Positions 37,026 to 48,072 of a DNA stretch of 64,000 nucleotides are shown one piece after another (the stretch's first letter is position 1; the number at the start of each line of letters is the position of its first letter). The stretch spans positions 62,001-126,000 of the forward strand of contig CP046147.1 in the NCBI GenBank assembly GCA_029593915.1, in the 5' to 3' direction. Below the pieces are notes generated by a model that did not search any database, was not told where the DNA came from, and was given only the letters and a program-made list of their open reading frames with translations. The DNA is from Candidatus Lucifugimonas marina. GTDB taxonomy: Bacteria > Chloroflexota > Dehalococcoidia > Lucifugimonadales > Lucifugimonadaceae. The position numbers were made by a program, and so were the translations under genes.

Positions 37026-40000
37026 ATGACGCAGTCGGGCGCCGATTTCAACGCAATCAGAATCTCTCTGGCTTCACCAGAGCAGATTCGAGCATGGTCA
37101 TACGGAGAAGTGACCAAACCAGAGACGATTAACTACCGCACGCTCCGCCCTGAGAAGGACGGACTGTTTTGCGAGCGTATTTTTGGTCCTACCAAGGATT
37201 GGGAGTGCTACTGCGGTAAGTACAAGAAAATCCGCTACAAAGGCGTAATTTGCGACCGTTGTGGTGTTGAGGTTGCGCGTTCAAAGGTTCGACGTGAACG
37301 AATGGGTCACGTCAAGCTGGCAGCGCCTGTTGCTCACATCTGGTTCTCGAAGGGAACACCTTCCCGACTTGGTCTACTTCTCGACCTGTCACCACGAAAC
37401 CTTGAGCGAGTTCTTTACTTCGCCCAGTACGTGGTCACATCGGTCGACAACATGGCTCGCCAGAACGCCATCGAGCAGCTGGAAGCATACCGTGACGCCG
37501 AGGTAAACCGCCTTGGTGAAGACCTCAAAGAGAACCTCGCCGGCGGAAACGTCGAAGGCGTACTCTCGTCAACAATGCAGGCCATATTCGAACAGCGAAT
37601 CGAAGCTGAACGGGTTGCGCTTGAATTTGCAGAGCTCGACAAGCCAAAGAAGAAGCCAACCAAGGCTCAGATCGCCAAGGCAGAGAAAGAATCTGCCGAG
37701 CAGGTAGATGCTCACAACGCTGAAGTTGCTAGCTTCAAGGGCGACGACGCTGTTACTAAGCTGACCGAGATCACCGAAGAGCAGAAGGCAAACGTCGAAG
37801 CCGATGTTCAGGAAAAGATCGACGATCTAGAGTCGATCCGAGTGATGGACCTTCTCACTGAAGCTCGATTCCGAGAGCTTCGTGACAAGTTCGGCCAGGT
37901 ATTCAAAGCATCTATGGGTGCTGAGTCGGTCCTCGAGATTCTCAAGAACACAGACCTCGATGCAGTTCGAGTTGATCTTCAGGATCAAGTTCGAAACACG
38001 TCTGGTCAGCGCCGCAAGAAGGCAATCAAGCGACTCCGTGTTGTTGAAGCCTTCCGCAAGAGCGGTAACAAGGCCGAGTGGATGGTTCTTACTGTTCTGC
38101 CGGTTCTCCCGCCAGAACTTCACCCGATGGTTCAGCTCGATGGTGGCCGATTCGCTACTTCCGACTTGAACGACCTCTACCGAAGGGTTATCAACCGAAA
38201 CAACCGTTTGAAGCACCTAATCGAACTTCAGGCGCCAGACATCATCATTCGTAACGAAAAGCGGATGCTGCAGGAAGCCGTTGACGCACTTATCGACAAC
38301 GGTCGACGTGGTCGTGCCATTCAGGGCAGCCACAACCACAAGCTGAAGTCACTTACAGACTTGCTACGTGGTAAGCAGGGTCGATTCCGCCAGAACCTTC
38401 TCGGTAAGCGAGTTGACTACAGTGGACGATCAGTCATTATTTCCGGTCCTCAGCTCAAAATGTACGAGTGTGGACTACCTAAGAAGATGGCTCTCGAACT
38501 GTTTAAGCCGTTCGTAATGAACGCACTTGTTGTGAAGGGTTATGCCCACAACATCAAGAGCGCGAAGCGAATGACCGAACGAGCACGTCCGGAAATCTGG
38601 GACCTTCTCGAAGAAGTTATCCAGAACCACCCGGTAATGCTCAACCGTGCGCCAACGCTTCACCGACTCGGTATTCAGGCTTTCCAGCCAGTACTAGTAG
38701 AAGGTTCGGCTATCCAGATTCACCCGCTCGTATGTACAGCTTTCAACGCTGACTTCGACGGTGACCAGATGGCTGTGCACGTTCCGCTTTCTCGTGAAGC
38801 GGTTCTCGAAGCAAACCGCTTGATGCTTTCAACCAACAACATGCTTGCGCCGAGCTCGGGATTCCCGATCGTTTCACCAACGCTCGACATGGTTCTTGGT
38901 ATGTACTACCTCACGGGTCTCGATGGCGAAGAACTTACTCCAGTTGAGCGAGATGAGGATGGAAACGCAAAGTACAAGACTTTCGCAAACTTCGAAGACG
39001 CACGATTCGCATTCGAAATTGAGCGTGTGAAGCTTCGTGAAACCATCAACGTTCGTGATGATGACGGCAAGTGGATCGAGACGACTGTAGGTCGAATCAT
39101 CTTCAACCGTGCGCTTCCTGATGCGATGGACTACCGAAACATCTTGTTCAACCGTGGCGCTATCGAAGCCATGGTGAGTGAGGTTGTGAACGAGTACGGA
39201 AACGAAGAAACCGCGAAAATGCTCGACCAGATGAAGGCGCTTGGATTCAAGTACGCCACGCAGTCTGGTACGACCATTGCTATGAAAGACATTGTTGTTC
39301 CGCCGCAGAAGCAGTCATTGCTCTCTGCTGCTGACACCAAAATTGGTCGACTCGACGATCAGTACCTTGAAGGTCTGATTACCGAGCCAGAACGTTACAA
39401 AGCTTCTGTGGAAATCTGGACCGATGTTTCGGACAAGATGACCAAGGCAGTTGAAGACACGCTCCCTAACTACGGTGGCATCTTCACAATGGCCAACTCG
39501 GGAGCCAAAGGTAACATCGCGCAGATCAAGCAGATGGCTGGAATGCGTGGATTGATGTCTGACCCTAAGGGAAGAATTATCGAGATGCCTATTCGATCCT
39601 CATTTGCTGAGGGTCTGTCGGTTCTTGAGTACTTTATTTCGACTCACGGAGCTCGAAAGGGTCTTGCTGACACCGCTCTGAGAACAGCTGACTCGGGTTA
39701 CCTAACTCGACGACTTGCTGACGTTGCTCAGGACGTGATTATCACGACTGATGACGATCTCGGCGCACAGGGAATCATGATTAGCCACGACCCATCAGGT
39801 CTACAGGCACCGCTCGCAGAGCGAATTGTGACTCGCTACTTGGCTGAACCGGTAGTTCATCCTGAAACGGGCGAAATTATTGCCGACCGTGACGATCTCG
39901 TTACTCGCTCAATTGCCGACGAAATTAGTGCGGCAAACGTACAGAGCGCGTGGGTCTTCTCGCCGCTTTCAAGCACGACAAAGCGTGGTATTTCTCAGAA

Positions 40001-41477
40001 ATGCTACGGAGCATCACTTGCTACCGGATCGCCCGCACTGATGGGTGAGGCCGTTGGAATTATTGCTGCTCAGTCGATTGGTGAGCCGGGTACACAGCTC
40101 ACAATGAGAACGTTCCACACTGGTGGTATCGCTGGAAAGGACATCACTTCCGGTCTGCCTCGTGTGGTTGAACTCTTCGAGGCACGACAGCCTAAGGGTA
40201 TGTCGGTTCTTTCGGAAATCGGCGGCAAGGTTGAACTTGCTCAGCTTCCTGAAGGCCGTGTGGTTCGAGTTATTTCAACCGAGGAATTCTCGGAAGAGAT
40301 GGACATTCCTGAAACTCACCGCCAGACAGTAAAGACTGGCGATTGGGTAGACGCGGGTGAAGCAGTTCTATCTGTGAAGAAGACTGCAATGGCAGCCGCT
40401 GTGAAGGCTGGCGAAGACGATGGCCTTGCTGAGGAGATTTTTGCTCCTGTTGCAGGAACCGTTCAGGTCACCAAGACCGGAGTTCGAATCACCTGGCACG
40501 AGACTGACGAACGTGAGTACGTCATTCCTGCTGCTTCAGAGATTCTTGTTGGCGATGGTGAAATGATCGAGCCGGGTGCCGCTCTTACAGACGGACCTAA
40601 GAACCCGCAGGACATTCTTCGAATTGAAGGTCAGGGCGCTGTTCAGCGTTACCTCGTTGACGAAGTACAGGCCGTTTACCGATCACAGGGTGTGCAGTTG
40701 CACGACAAGCACATCGAAGTGATCGTTCGACAGATGATGCGTAAGGTTCGAGTTGATAACCCTGGTGACAGTGATTTGCTGCCGGGCGAATTGGTCGACC
40801 GACACGATTACGAGTTCACGAACAACAACATGCTGGCTGAAGGTGGCGAACCCGCAACAGCAAGCCCAGTTCTTCTCGGTGTAACGAGGGCTTCCCTCAA
40901 CACCCAGAGCTTCTTGGCAGCAGCATCGTTCCAGGAAACCGCTCGAGTGCTGACAGAGGCCGCTGTAAACGGTTCTGTCGACCGCTTGAACGGTTTGAAA
41001 GAGAACGTGATCATCGGACGATTGATCCCTGCTCGACTGGATCAGACAGAAGAAGGTCGCAAGCGACTTGGTGTTGAAGAGGGCGAGCGAGAAGCAGGTC
41101 GACTTACCGGCTTCACGCAGGCTCCTGAAGCTCCACCAACCTTCGAAGAGGCTTTGGCAGCTATCGGTGGTGGTGAGTTGGTCGGCGTTGGTGCCGAACC
41201 TTCTGCTCCTGCTGGTGGAGACGCCGCAGCGGCAGCAGCCGCTGCAGTAGCGTCGTCTGAAGCTGGTAGCGATGATGGTGGTCTCCTGGCAGCTGTGACG
41301 GCATTGACCGATGCAGCTAGCACTGGCGACGATTCATCGGACTCTGGCGATGATGATGCTGCGAGAGCAGCAGAGGCTCTAAGGGCTTCAACATCGACGG
41401 CTGAAGAGAACGTTGAGCCTGCACCGCAGTTTGTGGATGAAGGCGACAACAGCGAAGGCGAAAATTCATCAGAGTAG
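37026..41477 (+). CDS. rpoC: DNA-directed RNA polymerase subunit beta'
   Basis: A 1483-residue beta' subunit. Zinc site 1 is intact (CYCGKYKK...CDRCGVEV near residues 60-85), and the catalytic Mg loop [12 protein letters not shown] is present. Bridge helix/trigger loop regions follow, with [20 protein letters not shown]. Zinc site 2, normally four cysteines, keeps only the last: [27 protein letters not shown] show Leu, Ser and Ser at the other three positions. The region 200-270 has a short insertion rich in Lys/Glu, and the C-terminus ends in an Ala/Asp/Glu tail. ATG 37026 follows AAGGA. A terminator lies 38 bases past the stop. Confidence 0.97.
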   Translation: MTQSGADFNAIRISLASPEQIRAWSYGEVTKPETINYRTLRPEKDGLFCERIFGPTKDWECYCGKYKKIRYKGVICDRCGVEVARSKVRRERMGHVKLAAPVAHIWFSKGTPSRLGLLLDLSPRNLERVLYFAQYVVTSVDNMARQNAIEQLEAYRDAEVNRLGEDLKENLAGGNVEGVLSSTMQAIFEQRIEAERVALEFAELDKPKKKPTKAQIAKAEKESAEQVDAHNAEVASFKGDDAVTKLTEITEEQKANVEADVQEKIDDLESIRVMDLLTEARFRELRDKFGQVFKASMGAESVLEILKNTDLDAVRVDLQDQVRNTSGQRRKKAIKRLRVVEAFRKSGNKAEWMVLTVLPVLPPELHPMVQLDGGRFATSDLNDLYRRVINRNNRLKHLIELQAPDIIIRNEKRMLQEAVDALIDNGRRGRAIQGSHNHKLKSLTDLLRGKQGRFRQNLLGKRVDYSGRSVIISGPQLKMYECGLPKKMALELFKPFVMNALVVKGYAHNIKSAKRMTERARPEIWDLLEEVIQNHPVMLNRAPTLHRLGIQAFQPVLVEGSAIQIHPLVCTAFNADFDGDQMAVHVPLSREAVLEANRLMLSTNNMLAPSSGFPIVSPTLDMVLGMYYLTGLDGEELTPVERDEDGNAKYKTFANFEDARFAFEIERVKLRETINVRDDDGKWIETTVGRIIFNRALPDAMDYRNILFNRGAIEAMVSEVVNEYGNEETAKMLDQMKALGFKYATQSGTTIAMKDIVVPPQKQSLLSAADTKIGRLDDQYLEGLITEPERYKASVEIWTDVSDKMTKAVEDTLPNYGGIFTMANSGAKGNIAQIKQMAGMRGLMSDPKGRIIEMPIRSSFAEGLSVLEYFISTHGARKGLADTALRTADSGYLTRRLADVAQDVIITTDDDLGAQGIMISHDPSGLQAPLAERIVTRYLAEPVVHPETGEIIADRDDLVTRSIADEISAANVQSAWVFSPLSSTTKRGISQKCYGASLATGSPALMGEAVGIIAAQSIGEPGTQLTMRTFHTGGIAGKDITSGLPRVVELFEARQPKGMSVLSEIGGKVELAQLPEGRVVRVISTEEFSEEMDIPETHRQTVKTGDWVDAGEAVLSVKKTAMAAAVKAGEDDGLAEEIFAPVAGTVQVTKTGVRITWHETDEREYVIPAASEILVGDGEMIEPGAALTDGPKNPQDILRIEGQGAVQRYLVDEVQAVYRSQGVQLHDKHIEVIVRQMMRKVRVDNPGDSDLLPGELVDRHDYEFTNNNMLAEGGEPATASPVLLGVTRASLNTQSFLAAASFQETARVLTEAAVNGSVDRLNGLKENVIIGRLIPARLDQTEEGRKRLGVEEGEREAGRLTGFTQAPEAPPTFEEALAAIGGGELVGVGAEPSAPAGGDAAAAAAAAVASSEAGSDDGGLLAAVTALTDAASTGDDSSDSGDDDAARAAEALRASTSTAEENVEPAPQFVDEGDNSEGENSSE

Positions 41478-41514
41478 TTCGCCTAGCTAGGTTCGTTTCA
41501 AAACGATAATTTCG

Positions 41515-41542
41515 TAGCCCCCGGCTTTTTAGTCGGGGGCTA
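41515..41542 (+). terminator. Terminator of rpoBC
   Basis: An 11-bp stem TAGCCCCCGGC / GTCGGGGGCTA (one G-T) with a six-base loop, then GGTGTTTT. It lies just after rpoC. Confidence 0.85.
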
Positions 41543-41600
41543 GGTGTTTTAAGCACACTTCAGTTTCGATCCGAAAGGTATTCTTCGTTTGCGCCCGAAC

Positions 41601-41730
41601 TTCCTGAGCGAAGCGGAAGGATCTCCAGTGGCGACAAAGTTCACCTCAGGGCGATTCGAACCAAGTCTGTGTTGAATGTCCGTATCGCCGAGATCCCTCT
41701 ACTCCACTATCGCTTCGATCGGGAAGTGGG
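41601..41730. repeat. Paired inverted intergenic repeat (family A)
   Basis: Left arm TTCCTGAGCGAAGCGGAAGG at 41601 and right arm GAGATCCCTCTACTCCACTA from 41690, ending ATCGGGAAGTGG. The arms are inverted relative to each other, giving a 130-base unit in the gap 41478-41841, which otherwise holds only the rpoC terminator and the tRNA promoter region (TATAAT near 41806). Confidence 0.65.
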
Positions 41731-41841
41731 AAGACACGGTGTGCGAAAAACGAACCTCACTGAAAATGCGTGTTTCTAGCTATAGCGTCGGAGCACTACT
41801 TTTCTCATATAATTGAACTTCGGCTAAAAACCGAAAACATT

Positions 41842-41919
41842 GGGGCGGTTAGCTCAGTTGGCTAGAGCGCGTCGTTGACATCGACGAGGTCACAGGTTCA
41901 AATCCTGTACCGCCCACCA
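41842..41919 (+). tRNA. tRNA-Val (GAC)
   Basis: A 78-base cloverleaf with encoded CCA. The acceptor GGGCGGT pairs with ACCGCCC, the T-loop is TTCAAAT, and the anticodon stem CGTCG/CGACG encloses TTGACAT, anticodon GAC. It reads GUC (and GUU) codons. It lies between rpoC and thrS. Confidence 0.96.
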
Positions 41920-42190
41920 CATCTGAAACGAAGTTATGTGCAATCAGCCGCAAATAGAGTTTAGAGCCACCACCTCGGTTCCTCGCGGCGCAACGGAGTG
42001 CAGCCCGTCTAACGGGCGCAGTACCGCCACTACGTAGGCACGCCGCCCCAACGCCAACTACGGCTCAGCGACGTGCCCCTTCTACGTAAATTATTCACTT
42101 CATCCTGAATCGACGTTTTTTCGCGTTTTAGGATTTGCACTACGAAATTCAGTCCCATCCACTGTATTTCGCCACTCTGGAGCCACCGAT

Positions 42191-43951
42191 ATGGCAGACC
42201 GTATTAAATTCAAAGATCTTTCACCCGAAGAGCAGAACGACTACCGAGACCGAATGCGCCACTCAACGGCACACGTTCTCGCAGAAGCGGTTACTAAGTT
42301 GTTTCCGGACGCCCAGCTGACTATCGGCCCCCCGATTCAAGATGGCTTCTACTACGACTTCGCAGGTACCGAGCCGTTCACGCCTGAAGATCTGAAAAAG
42401 ATCGAACTTGAAATGCGTGATTCAATTCGCGCAAATACTGAGTTTGTCGAACGCGAGACTTCTCGTGATGAAGCGCTAGAAATCGTCAAAGACAACCCGT
42501 ACAAAGTAGAAATTCTCGAAGGCATTCCAGCCGATGAACGAGTCACTTTCTGTAGCCACTCCGATGGATCGTTCGAAGATCTCTGTCGTGGTGGGCACAT
42601 GCACCGAACTGGCGATATCAAGGCGTACAAATTACTTTCGGCTGCTGGAGCCTACTGGCGCGGCGATGAAAACAACGCCATGCTGCAGCGAATTTACGGA
42701 ACAGCATGGGAATCTCGCGACGCTCAAAAAGAATATTTGAAGCGAGTAGAAGAAGCCGAGAAGCGTGACCACCGCAAGCTGGGTCGAACGCTCGGGCTGT
42801 TCTTCTTCGATCCAATTGCTCCCGCCAGCCCGTTCTTCCTGCCAAAAGGCGCTCAGGTGATGAACAGCCTGATCGAATACGTCAAAGAGCTGTATGTGAA
42901 GTACGGCTATCAAGAAGTTATGACTCCACAGATCTTCAACACTGATCTCTGGAAGCAGTCGGGTCACCTCGATGCGTATGCCGACAACATGTACTTCGTC
43001 GATGTTGACGAACGCGAATTCGGCGTAAAGCCAATGAACTGTCCTGCTGCCGCAATGCTGTACCAGGCCGATATGCACAGCTACCGCGAGCTTCCGTGGC
43101 GATTAGCCGACTTTGGTCGACTTCATCGCAACGAACGTTCAGGCGTAACGCACGGACTAACTCGTGTGCGGTCGTTCGTTCAGGACGATGCGCACATATT
43201 CTGTACGCTCGATCAGATCGGTGCTGAGATCAACTCGTTCTTGGAAATGCTCAATGAGGCGTACAGCACGCTCGGATTCGAAAGCTACCGGCTCGAACTG
43301 TCGCTACGACCAGAAAAGCGCGTCGGAACCGACGAAATGTGGGACAAGGCAGAAGCTTCACTTACTGAAATTCTCGATGCTTCAGGCGTTGAGTACACGG
43401 CTGAATCGGGTGAAGGAGCGTTCTACGGTCCGAAGATCGACATATTCGTTCCTGACGCCATCGGACGCGACTGGCAGCTGGGTACCGTGCAGCTAGATTT
43501 CTCGCTTCCTGAGCGATTCGACCTTGAATATGCAGCGGAAGACGGCACACGCCAACGTCCTGTGGTTATTCATCGAGCGATGTACGGATCGCTTGAGCGA
43601 TTCTTGGGCGTACTTATCGAGCACCTCTCGGGAGCGTTCCCGTTGTGGATGGCTCCAGTGCAGGCTGTTGTGGTTCCTATCGCCGACCGTCACATCGATT
43701 TCTGCAACGAAGTAGGTGGCAAACTAAGGGCTGCTGGAATCAGGGTTCAAGTCGACGACTCGAACGACAGAATGAACGCCAAGATCAGGCAAGCGCAGCT
43801 TCAAAAGGTGCCTTACATGCTTGTTGCTGGCGATCAGGAGATCGAATCCGGAACGGTCGCTGTTCGAACTCGAACAGGCGAAAACCTCGACCCCATGACC
43901 GTGGACGAAGTCGCCGAAAAATTCCTAGCCCAAATCGCCGACCGTTCGTAA
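42191..43951 (+). CDS. thrS: Threonyl-tRNA synthetase, lacking the TGS domain
   Basis: A 586-residue class II synthetase. The N2 editing domain is present (RHSTAHVLAEAV and EDLCRGGH with His and Cys ligands). The catalytic domain has the zinc-binding MNCPAAAMLY, motif 2 FGRLHRNERSGVTHGL with VQDDAHIFC, and motif 3 near the C-terminal anticodon domain (VVPIADRHIDFC). The usual ~60-residue N-terminal TGS domain is absent; the protein begins almost directly at N2. It charges tRNA-Thr and edits Ser-tRNA. ATG 42191 follows GGAG. The gap 41920-42190 shows no gene and no T-box was recognised. Confidence 0.95.
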   Translation: MADRIKFKDLSPEEQNDYRDRMRHSTAHVLAEAVTKLFPDAQLTIGPPIQDGFYYDFAGTEPFTPEDLKKIELEMRDSIRANTEFVERETSRDEALEIVKDNPYKVEILEGIPADERVTFCSHSDGSFEDLCRGGHMHRTGDIKAYKLLSAAGAYWRGDENNAMLQRIYGTAWESRDAQKEYLKRVEEAEKRDHRKLGRTLGLFFFDPIAPASPFFLPKGAQVMNSLIEYVKELYVKYGYQEVMTPQIFNTDLWKQSGHLDAYADNMYFVDVDEREFGVKPMNCPAAAMLYQADMHSYRELPWRLADFGRLHRNERSGVTHGLTRVRSFVQDDAHIFCTLDQIGAEINSFLEMLNEAYSTLGFESYRLELSLRPEKRVGTDEMWDKAEASLTEILDASGVEYTAESGEGAFYGPKIDIFVPDAIGRDWQLGTVQLDFSLPERFDLEYAAEDGTRQRPVVIHRAMYGSLERFLGVLIEHLSGAFPLWMAPVQAVVVPIADRHIDFCNEVGGKLRAAGIRVQVDDSNDRMNAKIRQAQLQKVPYMLVAGDQEIESGTVAVRTRTGENLDPMTVDEVAEKFLAQIADRS

Positions 43952-43998
43952 TTTGGTGTTTTGGTCAAGCGGATCTGGCCACAAAAAACTCACAAAAA

Positions 43999-44029
43999 GC
44001 AGTAGGCCGTCAATTTGACGGTCTATTGC
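43999..44029 (+). terminator. Long hairpin after thrS
   Basis: Fifteen-base arms (GCAGTAGGCCGTCAA / TTGACGGTCTATTGC) pair fully if G-T pairs are allowed. There is an A-run on the left and only a short T-run on the right, so it may terminate mostly minus-strand transcription or serve as an mRNA end. The rest of 43952-44178 has no gene. Confidence 0.6.
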
Positions 44030-44178
44030 TTGCGGTGTAGCCTCGAACGACTTGTTACGCGTCCTGCGCGCCATCTGAAATGATGCCGAAGGAACCGTAC
44101 ATCCGGCGTAGTTCATCTAATAATAAATTTCAGAGCGCGGCGTCCTCGCGGGCGAAGCGAATGGATCAGTAACCCCAA

Positions 44179-45318
44179 ATGACATCTGACGAGATCACAA
44201 TTCATCGAGGACTTACAGGCGTTTACTTCGACAGGAGTGAGACGACTTTCATCGATGGCAAGCAAGGTGTCCTTGAATACAGGGGCTACAACATCAATGA
44301 TCTCGCAGAGCACTCTACGTTCGAAGAAACTGGCTACCTGCTGATTCACGGCAAGCTTCCTACCCAGGCTGAACTCGATGAGTTCGATGCCGAACTAAAG
44401 GCTGCACGAGAGCTACCAGAGCGAATCTTCGATGTCATCGACATGGTAAAAGACTCGCACCCGATGGATGCTCTGCGAACCGCCGTTTCGGCACTCGCTT
44501 CGTTCGACGAAGATCGCAATGACAATTCGGCCGAGGCGACCATACGCAAGGGTAACCGCCTAACTTCTCAGGTTCCTGCAATCGTCATGGCGCACCACAA
44601 CATTCGTCAGGGCAAGGACCCGATCAAGCCAAGTTCGACGCTGAACCACGCTGGAAACTTCCTCTACATGCTCAACGGTGACGAGCCGAGCGCAGATGCT
44701 GCGGAGTTGATGGACAAGGACTTTGTTCTCCACGCCGATCACGGTTCGAACGCCTCGGCATTCACAGCACGAGTCGTTGCTGGAACAGCTGCCGACATTC
44801 ACGGTGCAGTTACAGCCGGTATCGCAGCACTCTCTGGTCCTTCACACGGTGGAGCTGCTGAGAACGTGATGCAGATGGCGAAAGAAATTGGCAAGCCCGA
44901 AAACGCTGCCGACTATGTAAAGAATCTTCTTTCAAATCGTGAACGAGTCATGGGCTTCGGTCACCGTGTTTACAAGGCTGAAGACCCACGAGCGGGTCAC
45001 CTTCGTGCCGGTGTAAAGAAGCTCAGTGAAGAGATGGGCCAGCCTGAGTGGTACCAGATCCTCGAAGCTGTAGTTGAGGCGATGCAGCCGTATGCTCGAC
45101 GTGGAATCCACGTGAACGTCGACTTCTTCGCTGGAGTCATCTACTACTTGAACGGTGTTCCGCAGGACTTGTTCGTGCCGATCTTCGCAGTTGGTCGAAT
45201 TCCTGGCTGGACGATTCAGGTTGTTGAGCAGTTCCGACACAACATTCTCATCCGACCGCTTCTGCAGTACACGGGTGGACGAGAGCTCGAGTACGTTCCT
45301 ATCGCAGAACGCGAATAG
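44179..45318 (+). CDS. gltA: Citrate synthase (citrate/2-methylcitrate synthase family)
   Basis: A 379-residue citrate synthase. Catalytic residues are seen as His in GPSHGGAAENV, His in MGFGHRVYKAEDPRA and Asp in HVNVDFFAGVIYY. The short, dimeric-type length is like CitZ and the methylcitrate synthases, not the longer hexameric GltA. It condenses acetyl-CoA (or propionyl-CoA) with oxaloacetate as the entry step of the TCA or methylcitrate cycle; no other methylcitrate genes are close, which favours the TCA role. ATG start at 44179 with a weak ribosome site. Confidence 0.93.
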   Translation: MTSDEITIHRGLTGVYFDRSETTFIDGKQGVLEYRGYNINDLAEHSTFEETGYLLIHGKLPTQAELDEFDAELKAARELPERIFDVIDMVKDSHPMDALRTAVSALASFDEDRNDNSAEATIRKGNRLTSQVPAIVMAHHNIRQGKDPIKPSSTLNHAGNFLYMLNGDEPSADAAELMDKDFVLHADHGSNASAFTARVVAGTAADIHGAVTAGIAALSGPSHGGAAENVMQMAKEIGKPENAADYVKNLLSNRERVMGFGHRVYKAEDPRAGHLRAGVKKLSEEMGQPEWYQILEAVVEAMQPYARRGIHVNVDFFAGVIYYLNGVPQDLFVPIFAVGRIPGWTIQVVEQFRHNILIRPLLQYTGGRELEYVPIAERE

Positions 45319-45327
45319 GTAACGAAA

Positions 45328-45430
45328 GTCCTCTCCTCGGGGAGAGGACTTAGGTGAGGGGATTACGATAGCGGTTGGCTTAGTCGACCGTATCTCCCTC
45401 AACCCAGCCTTCTCCCGCTGGGAGAAGGGG
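45328..45430. repeat. Paired hairpin intergenic repeat (family B), copy 1
   Basis: Begins GTCCTCTCCTCGGGGAGAGG, then ACTTAGGTGAGGGG, and ends with CCTTCTCCCGCTGGGAGAAG. Each half is a hairpin. A reversed copy lies at 60852-60955. The right end contains GGAGAAGGGG, which would serve as ribosome site of the next gene. Confidence 0.75.
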
Positions 45431-45441
45431 TTCGTTTCTGC

Positions 45442-46731
45442 GTGACTTCTTCGAATTCCAACAACCCACTCGAACAACGACTGATCGATCACATCGCTCA
45501 GTACGGACCAATCACGTTCGAAGCGTTTATGGAAGCGGCTCTATACGACGAAGAGAACGGCTACTACCCAAGCCGTCGTCGCCAGCCCGGGTCGACTCCC
45601 GTTGGCACTGATGGCGACTACTTCACCAGCCCCTCTAGTCATCCTGTATTCGGTGCTCTACTAGCCCTTCAACTCGAAGAGATGTGGCAAAACCTTGGAT
45701 CGTCTGACGAGTTCACAATCGTCGAAATGGGTGCTGGCGACGGCGTGCTCGGTGCAGACATTCGCGAGTACATCACTCGTGAATTGCCAGATTTCGCCAA
45801 AGCGGCAACTTACGTAGCGACCGATCTAGTTCCACCCTCGGGTTCTGAACTTGTATCTGAAACTTCAGCGCTTCCAGTCGGAGTAACCGGCTGCATCATT
45901 TCGAACGAACTTCTCGATGCGATGCCGGTGAACCGCTTCATCATTCAGGCCGGTGAAGTACGAGAGGTGTTCGTCGACTACAAAGATGGTCAGTTCGTCG
46001 AATCTGTCGGCGAAGTCAGTAATCCGGAGATCTCGGCCCGGATCGACCCATTCTTCGATTTGCTCCCAGAAGGCTATCGAGGCGAAGTAAACCTCAGGCT
46101 CGGCTACTGGGTCGATTCGGTTTCGGCGACGCTAGAGCGCGGATACGTGATCACCATCGATTACGGATACGGCCGACCTGAGCTATACAAGCCGACCCGC
46201 GTAGAAGGGTCGCTACGTTCGTACTACCAGCACACGCTCGGTCAAAACCCGCTGGAACGAATTGGCAAACAAGACATCACAGCCCACGTTGATTTCACAG
46301 CTGTCGATCACGGCCTGTCTGTGATGGGCTTTGATCGAATCGGAAAACCTTCACAACAGGAGTTCCTGTCGAACATTGGCATTGACGTGTTCATGGACGA
46401 CATTGATGCCCGGGTAATCGGTGGTCAACTAACGCGTACCGAAGCTCAGGAGGATCAAGCCGGTGTTGGATCGTTGATCAATCCTGAAGGGCTAGGTCGC
46501 TTCCGGGTTGCAGTGCACGCGAGGGGTGTTGAGATCGCCGGAGAGCCTTCACAGAGGATTACAGGAGTTAGTGGCGGTAGTCCGCTTACAGACGGGCGTA
46601 GTGCTCCGACTTTGAACGAAGCAGCCGCTGAACACGCAAGACTGCTTCGAGCCAGTACCCCGTTCTCTCAGGCACAGCCCGATCTGAGCGGACTCCCAAC
46701 ATGGGAAGAGTTGTTTAGCGACGAACCGTAG
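45442..46731 (+). CDS. MidA/NDUFAF7-like SAM-dependent methyltransferase (DUF185)
   Basis: A 429-residue protein with the DUF185 layout: ITFEAFMEAALYDEENGYY near the N-terminus, GDYFTSPSSHPVFG, the SAM motif IVEMGAGDGVLGADI, and ISNELLDAMPVNRF. The relative in mitochondria dimethylates an arginine of complex I; in bacteria the target is less clear. No nuo genes are in the window. The start is GTG 45442, whose ribosome site lies in the end of the preceding repeat. The C-terminal ~75 residues are polar and not conserved-looking. Confidence 0.88.
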   Translation: MTSSNSNNPLEQRLIDHIAQYGPITFEAFMEAALYDEENGYYPSRRRQPGSTPVGTDGDYFTSPSSHPVFGALLALQLEEMWQNLGSSDEFTIVEMGAGDGVLGADIREYITRELPDFAKAATYVATDLVPPSGSELVSETSALPVGVTGCIISNELLDAMPVNRFIIQAGEVREVFVDYKDGQFVESVGEVSNPEISARIDPFFDLLPEGYRGEVNLRLGYWVDSVSATLERGYVITIDYGYGRPELYKPTRVEGSLRSYYQHTLGQNPLERIGKQDITAHVDFTAVDHGLSVMGFDRIGKPSQQEFLSNIGIDVFMDDIDARVIGGQLTRTEAQEDQAGVGSLINPEGLGRFRVAVHARGVEIAGEPSQRITGVSGGSPLTDGRSAPTLNEAAAEHARLLRASTPFSQAQPDLSGLPTWEELFSDEP

Positions 46732-46837
46732 AGCCTATTCGATCAAAATTCGGGTTAATATTTAATGCGAAGATTAGAGCAGGTCAGCTGGAACCTGAAC
46801 ACAATCCTGCAAACTTGCTGATTGACCGCTGTGGCGA

Positions 46838-47992
46838 ATGGGCATCGAGGAAAAATTATTGAGCGACGAAGCGCAGTCCACAACCGAACAGCTCAAGAAA
46901 ACCGTACTTCACGCCACCCATGTCGAATCGAACGCCAAACTAGTTCCGTTCGGCGGCTGGGACATGCCAGTTCAGTACCCTGACGGAATCATTGCCGAAG
47001 TAAAAGCAGTGCGAAATTCCGCTGGAATATTCGACGTTTCGCACATGGGGCGGCTCATTTTTGAGGGACCAGGCGCTGAAACGATTCTCAGTTCGATCAC
47101 ATCTGCCAACGTACCTGCGCTCAAGAGCGGTCGAGGTAAGTACAACTTCATCTGCAATGGCTCAGGCGGAATCATCGATGATGCGATGGTTTATCGCACC
47201 GATGAAGAAAAGTTTTTGCTGGTGATAAACGCCGGAAATACCGACGAGGATATGGAGTGGATAACTCCGCATCTTGCGGCTCGAACCGATTTCACGATGA
47301 GCGTGATCACAGACGAAACTGCGATGATCGCAATTCAGGGTCCAACTGCTCTCGAAATAGTCGACTCTCTCACGAACGGTGAAGCCTCGAAAATCAGGCG
47401 TTTCCGCATTGGCAGTGCGGATGTTGCCGGTATTCCCGCTACTCTCGCTCGAACCGGATACACCGGAGAGGACGGATTTGAGATCGTTGTGCCTTCCGAG
47501 CAGGCTGTGAAATTGTGGAAAGCGCTTCGTGATGCTGGAGCGAAAGAGTGTGGACTTGGTGCTCGTGATGTACTTCGTCTCGAAGCCGGACTTCCGCTTC
47601 ACGGAAACGACCTAACTTCGGATACAAACCCGTTTGAAGCTGGTTTCGGCAGGTTCGCGTACTACGAAGCTCCTAATTGCATAGCTGGATTCGCGCTACA
47701 ACAGCTTGCCGAAAAAGAGCCAGAAAGATTGTTAGTCGGCTTCAAAATGATTGGTCGCGGAATCCCTAGAGCGGGCCTGAACATACATTCCAGCGGCGAT
47801 GATTCAGTGAGTGAATCGAACCGAATTGGAGTAGTTACATCCGGTACCCATTCGCCTACTGTTGACGCTGGTATTGGCATGGGCTACGTTGAGCGAAAGT
47901 ACGCTGCAACTGGTACCAAGTTGGTAATTGATGTACGTGGGCGGCCGGTTGAAGCAGAGATAGTAGATATGCCTTTTTACAAGCGCGGATAG
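46838..47992 (+). CDS. gcvT: Aminomethyltransferase (glycine cleavage T-protein)
   Basis: A 384-residue T-protein. Typical motifs are LVPFGGWDMPVQYPDG near residue 40, FDVSHMGRL, and ARTGYTGEDGFEI, which surrounds the folate site. It releases ammonia and makes methylene-THF from the aminomethyl-lipoyl group of GcvH. The ATG at 46838 has no clear ribosome site; TTG 46859 in the same frame is preceded by GAGGA at good distance and may be the real start. First gene of gcvT-gcvH-gcvPA-gcvPB. No glycine riboswitch was recognised in the 106-base gap before it. Confidence 0.93.
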   Translation: MGIEEKLLSDEAQSTTEQLKKTVLHATHVESNAKLVPFGGWDMPVQYPDGIIAEVKAVRNSAGIFDVSHMGRLIFEGPGAETILSSITSANVPALKSGRGKYNFICNGSGGIIDDAMVYRTDEEKFLLVINAGNTDEDMEWITPHLAARTDFTMSVITDETAMIAIQGPTALEIVDSLTNGEASKIRRFRIGSADVAGIPATLARTGYTGEDGFEIVVPSEQAVKLWKALRDAGAKECGLGARDVLRLEAGLPLHGNDLTSDTNPFEAGFGRFAYYEAPNCIAGFALQQLAEKEPERLLVGFKMIGRGIPRAGLNIHSSGDDSVSESNRIGVVTSGTHSPTVDAGIGMGYVERKYAATGTKLVIDVRGRPVEAEIVDMPFYKRG

Positions 47993-48072
47993 GCGATTCG
48001 TCAATTCGGTTTGTTGATCATGAATGTGGCCAGAAACTTAGTCACGAGAGAAATATAGGAACGTAAGATCAG

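Noticed and set aside
41920..42190. T-box leader upstream of thrS
   Set aside because: No T-box sequence or following terminator was recognised in the GC-rich gap.
46732..46837. Glycine riboswitch upstream of gcvT
   Set aside because: The 106-base gap lacks the conserved aptamer segments and is too short for the usual tandem form.
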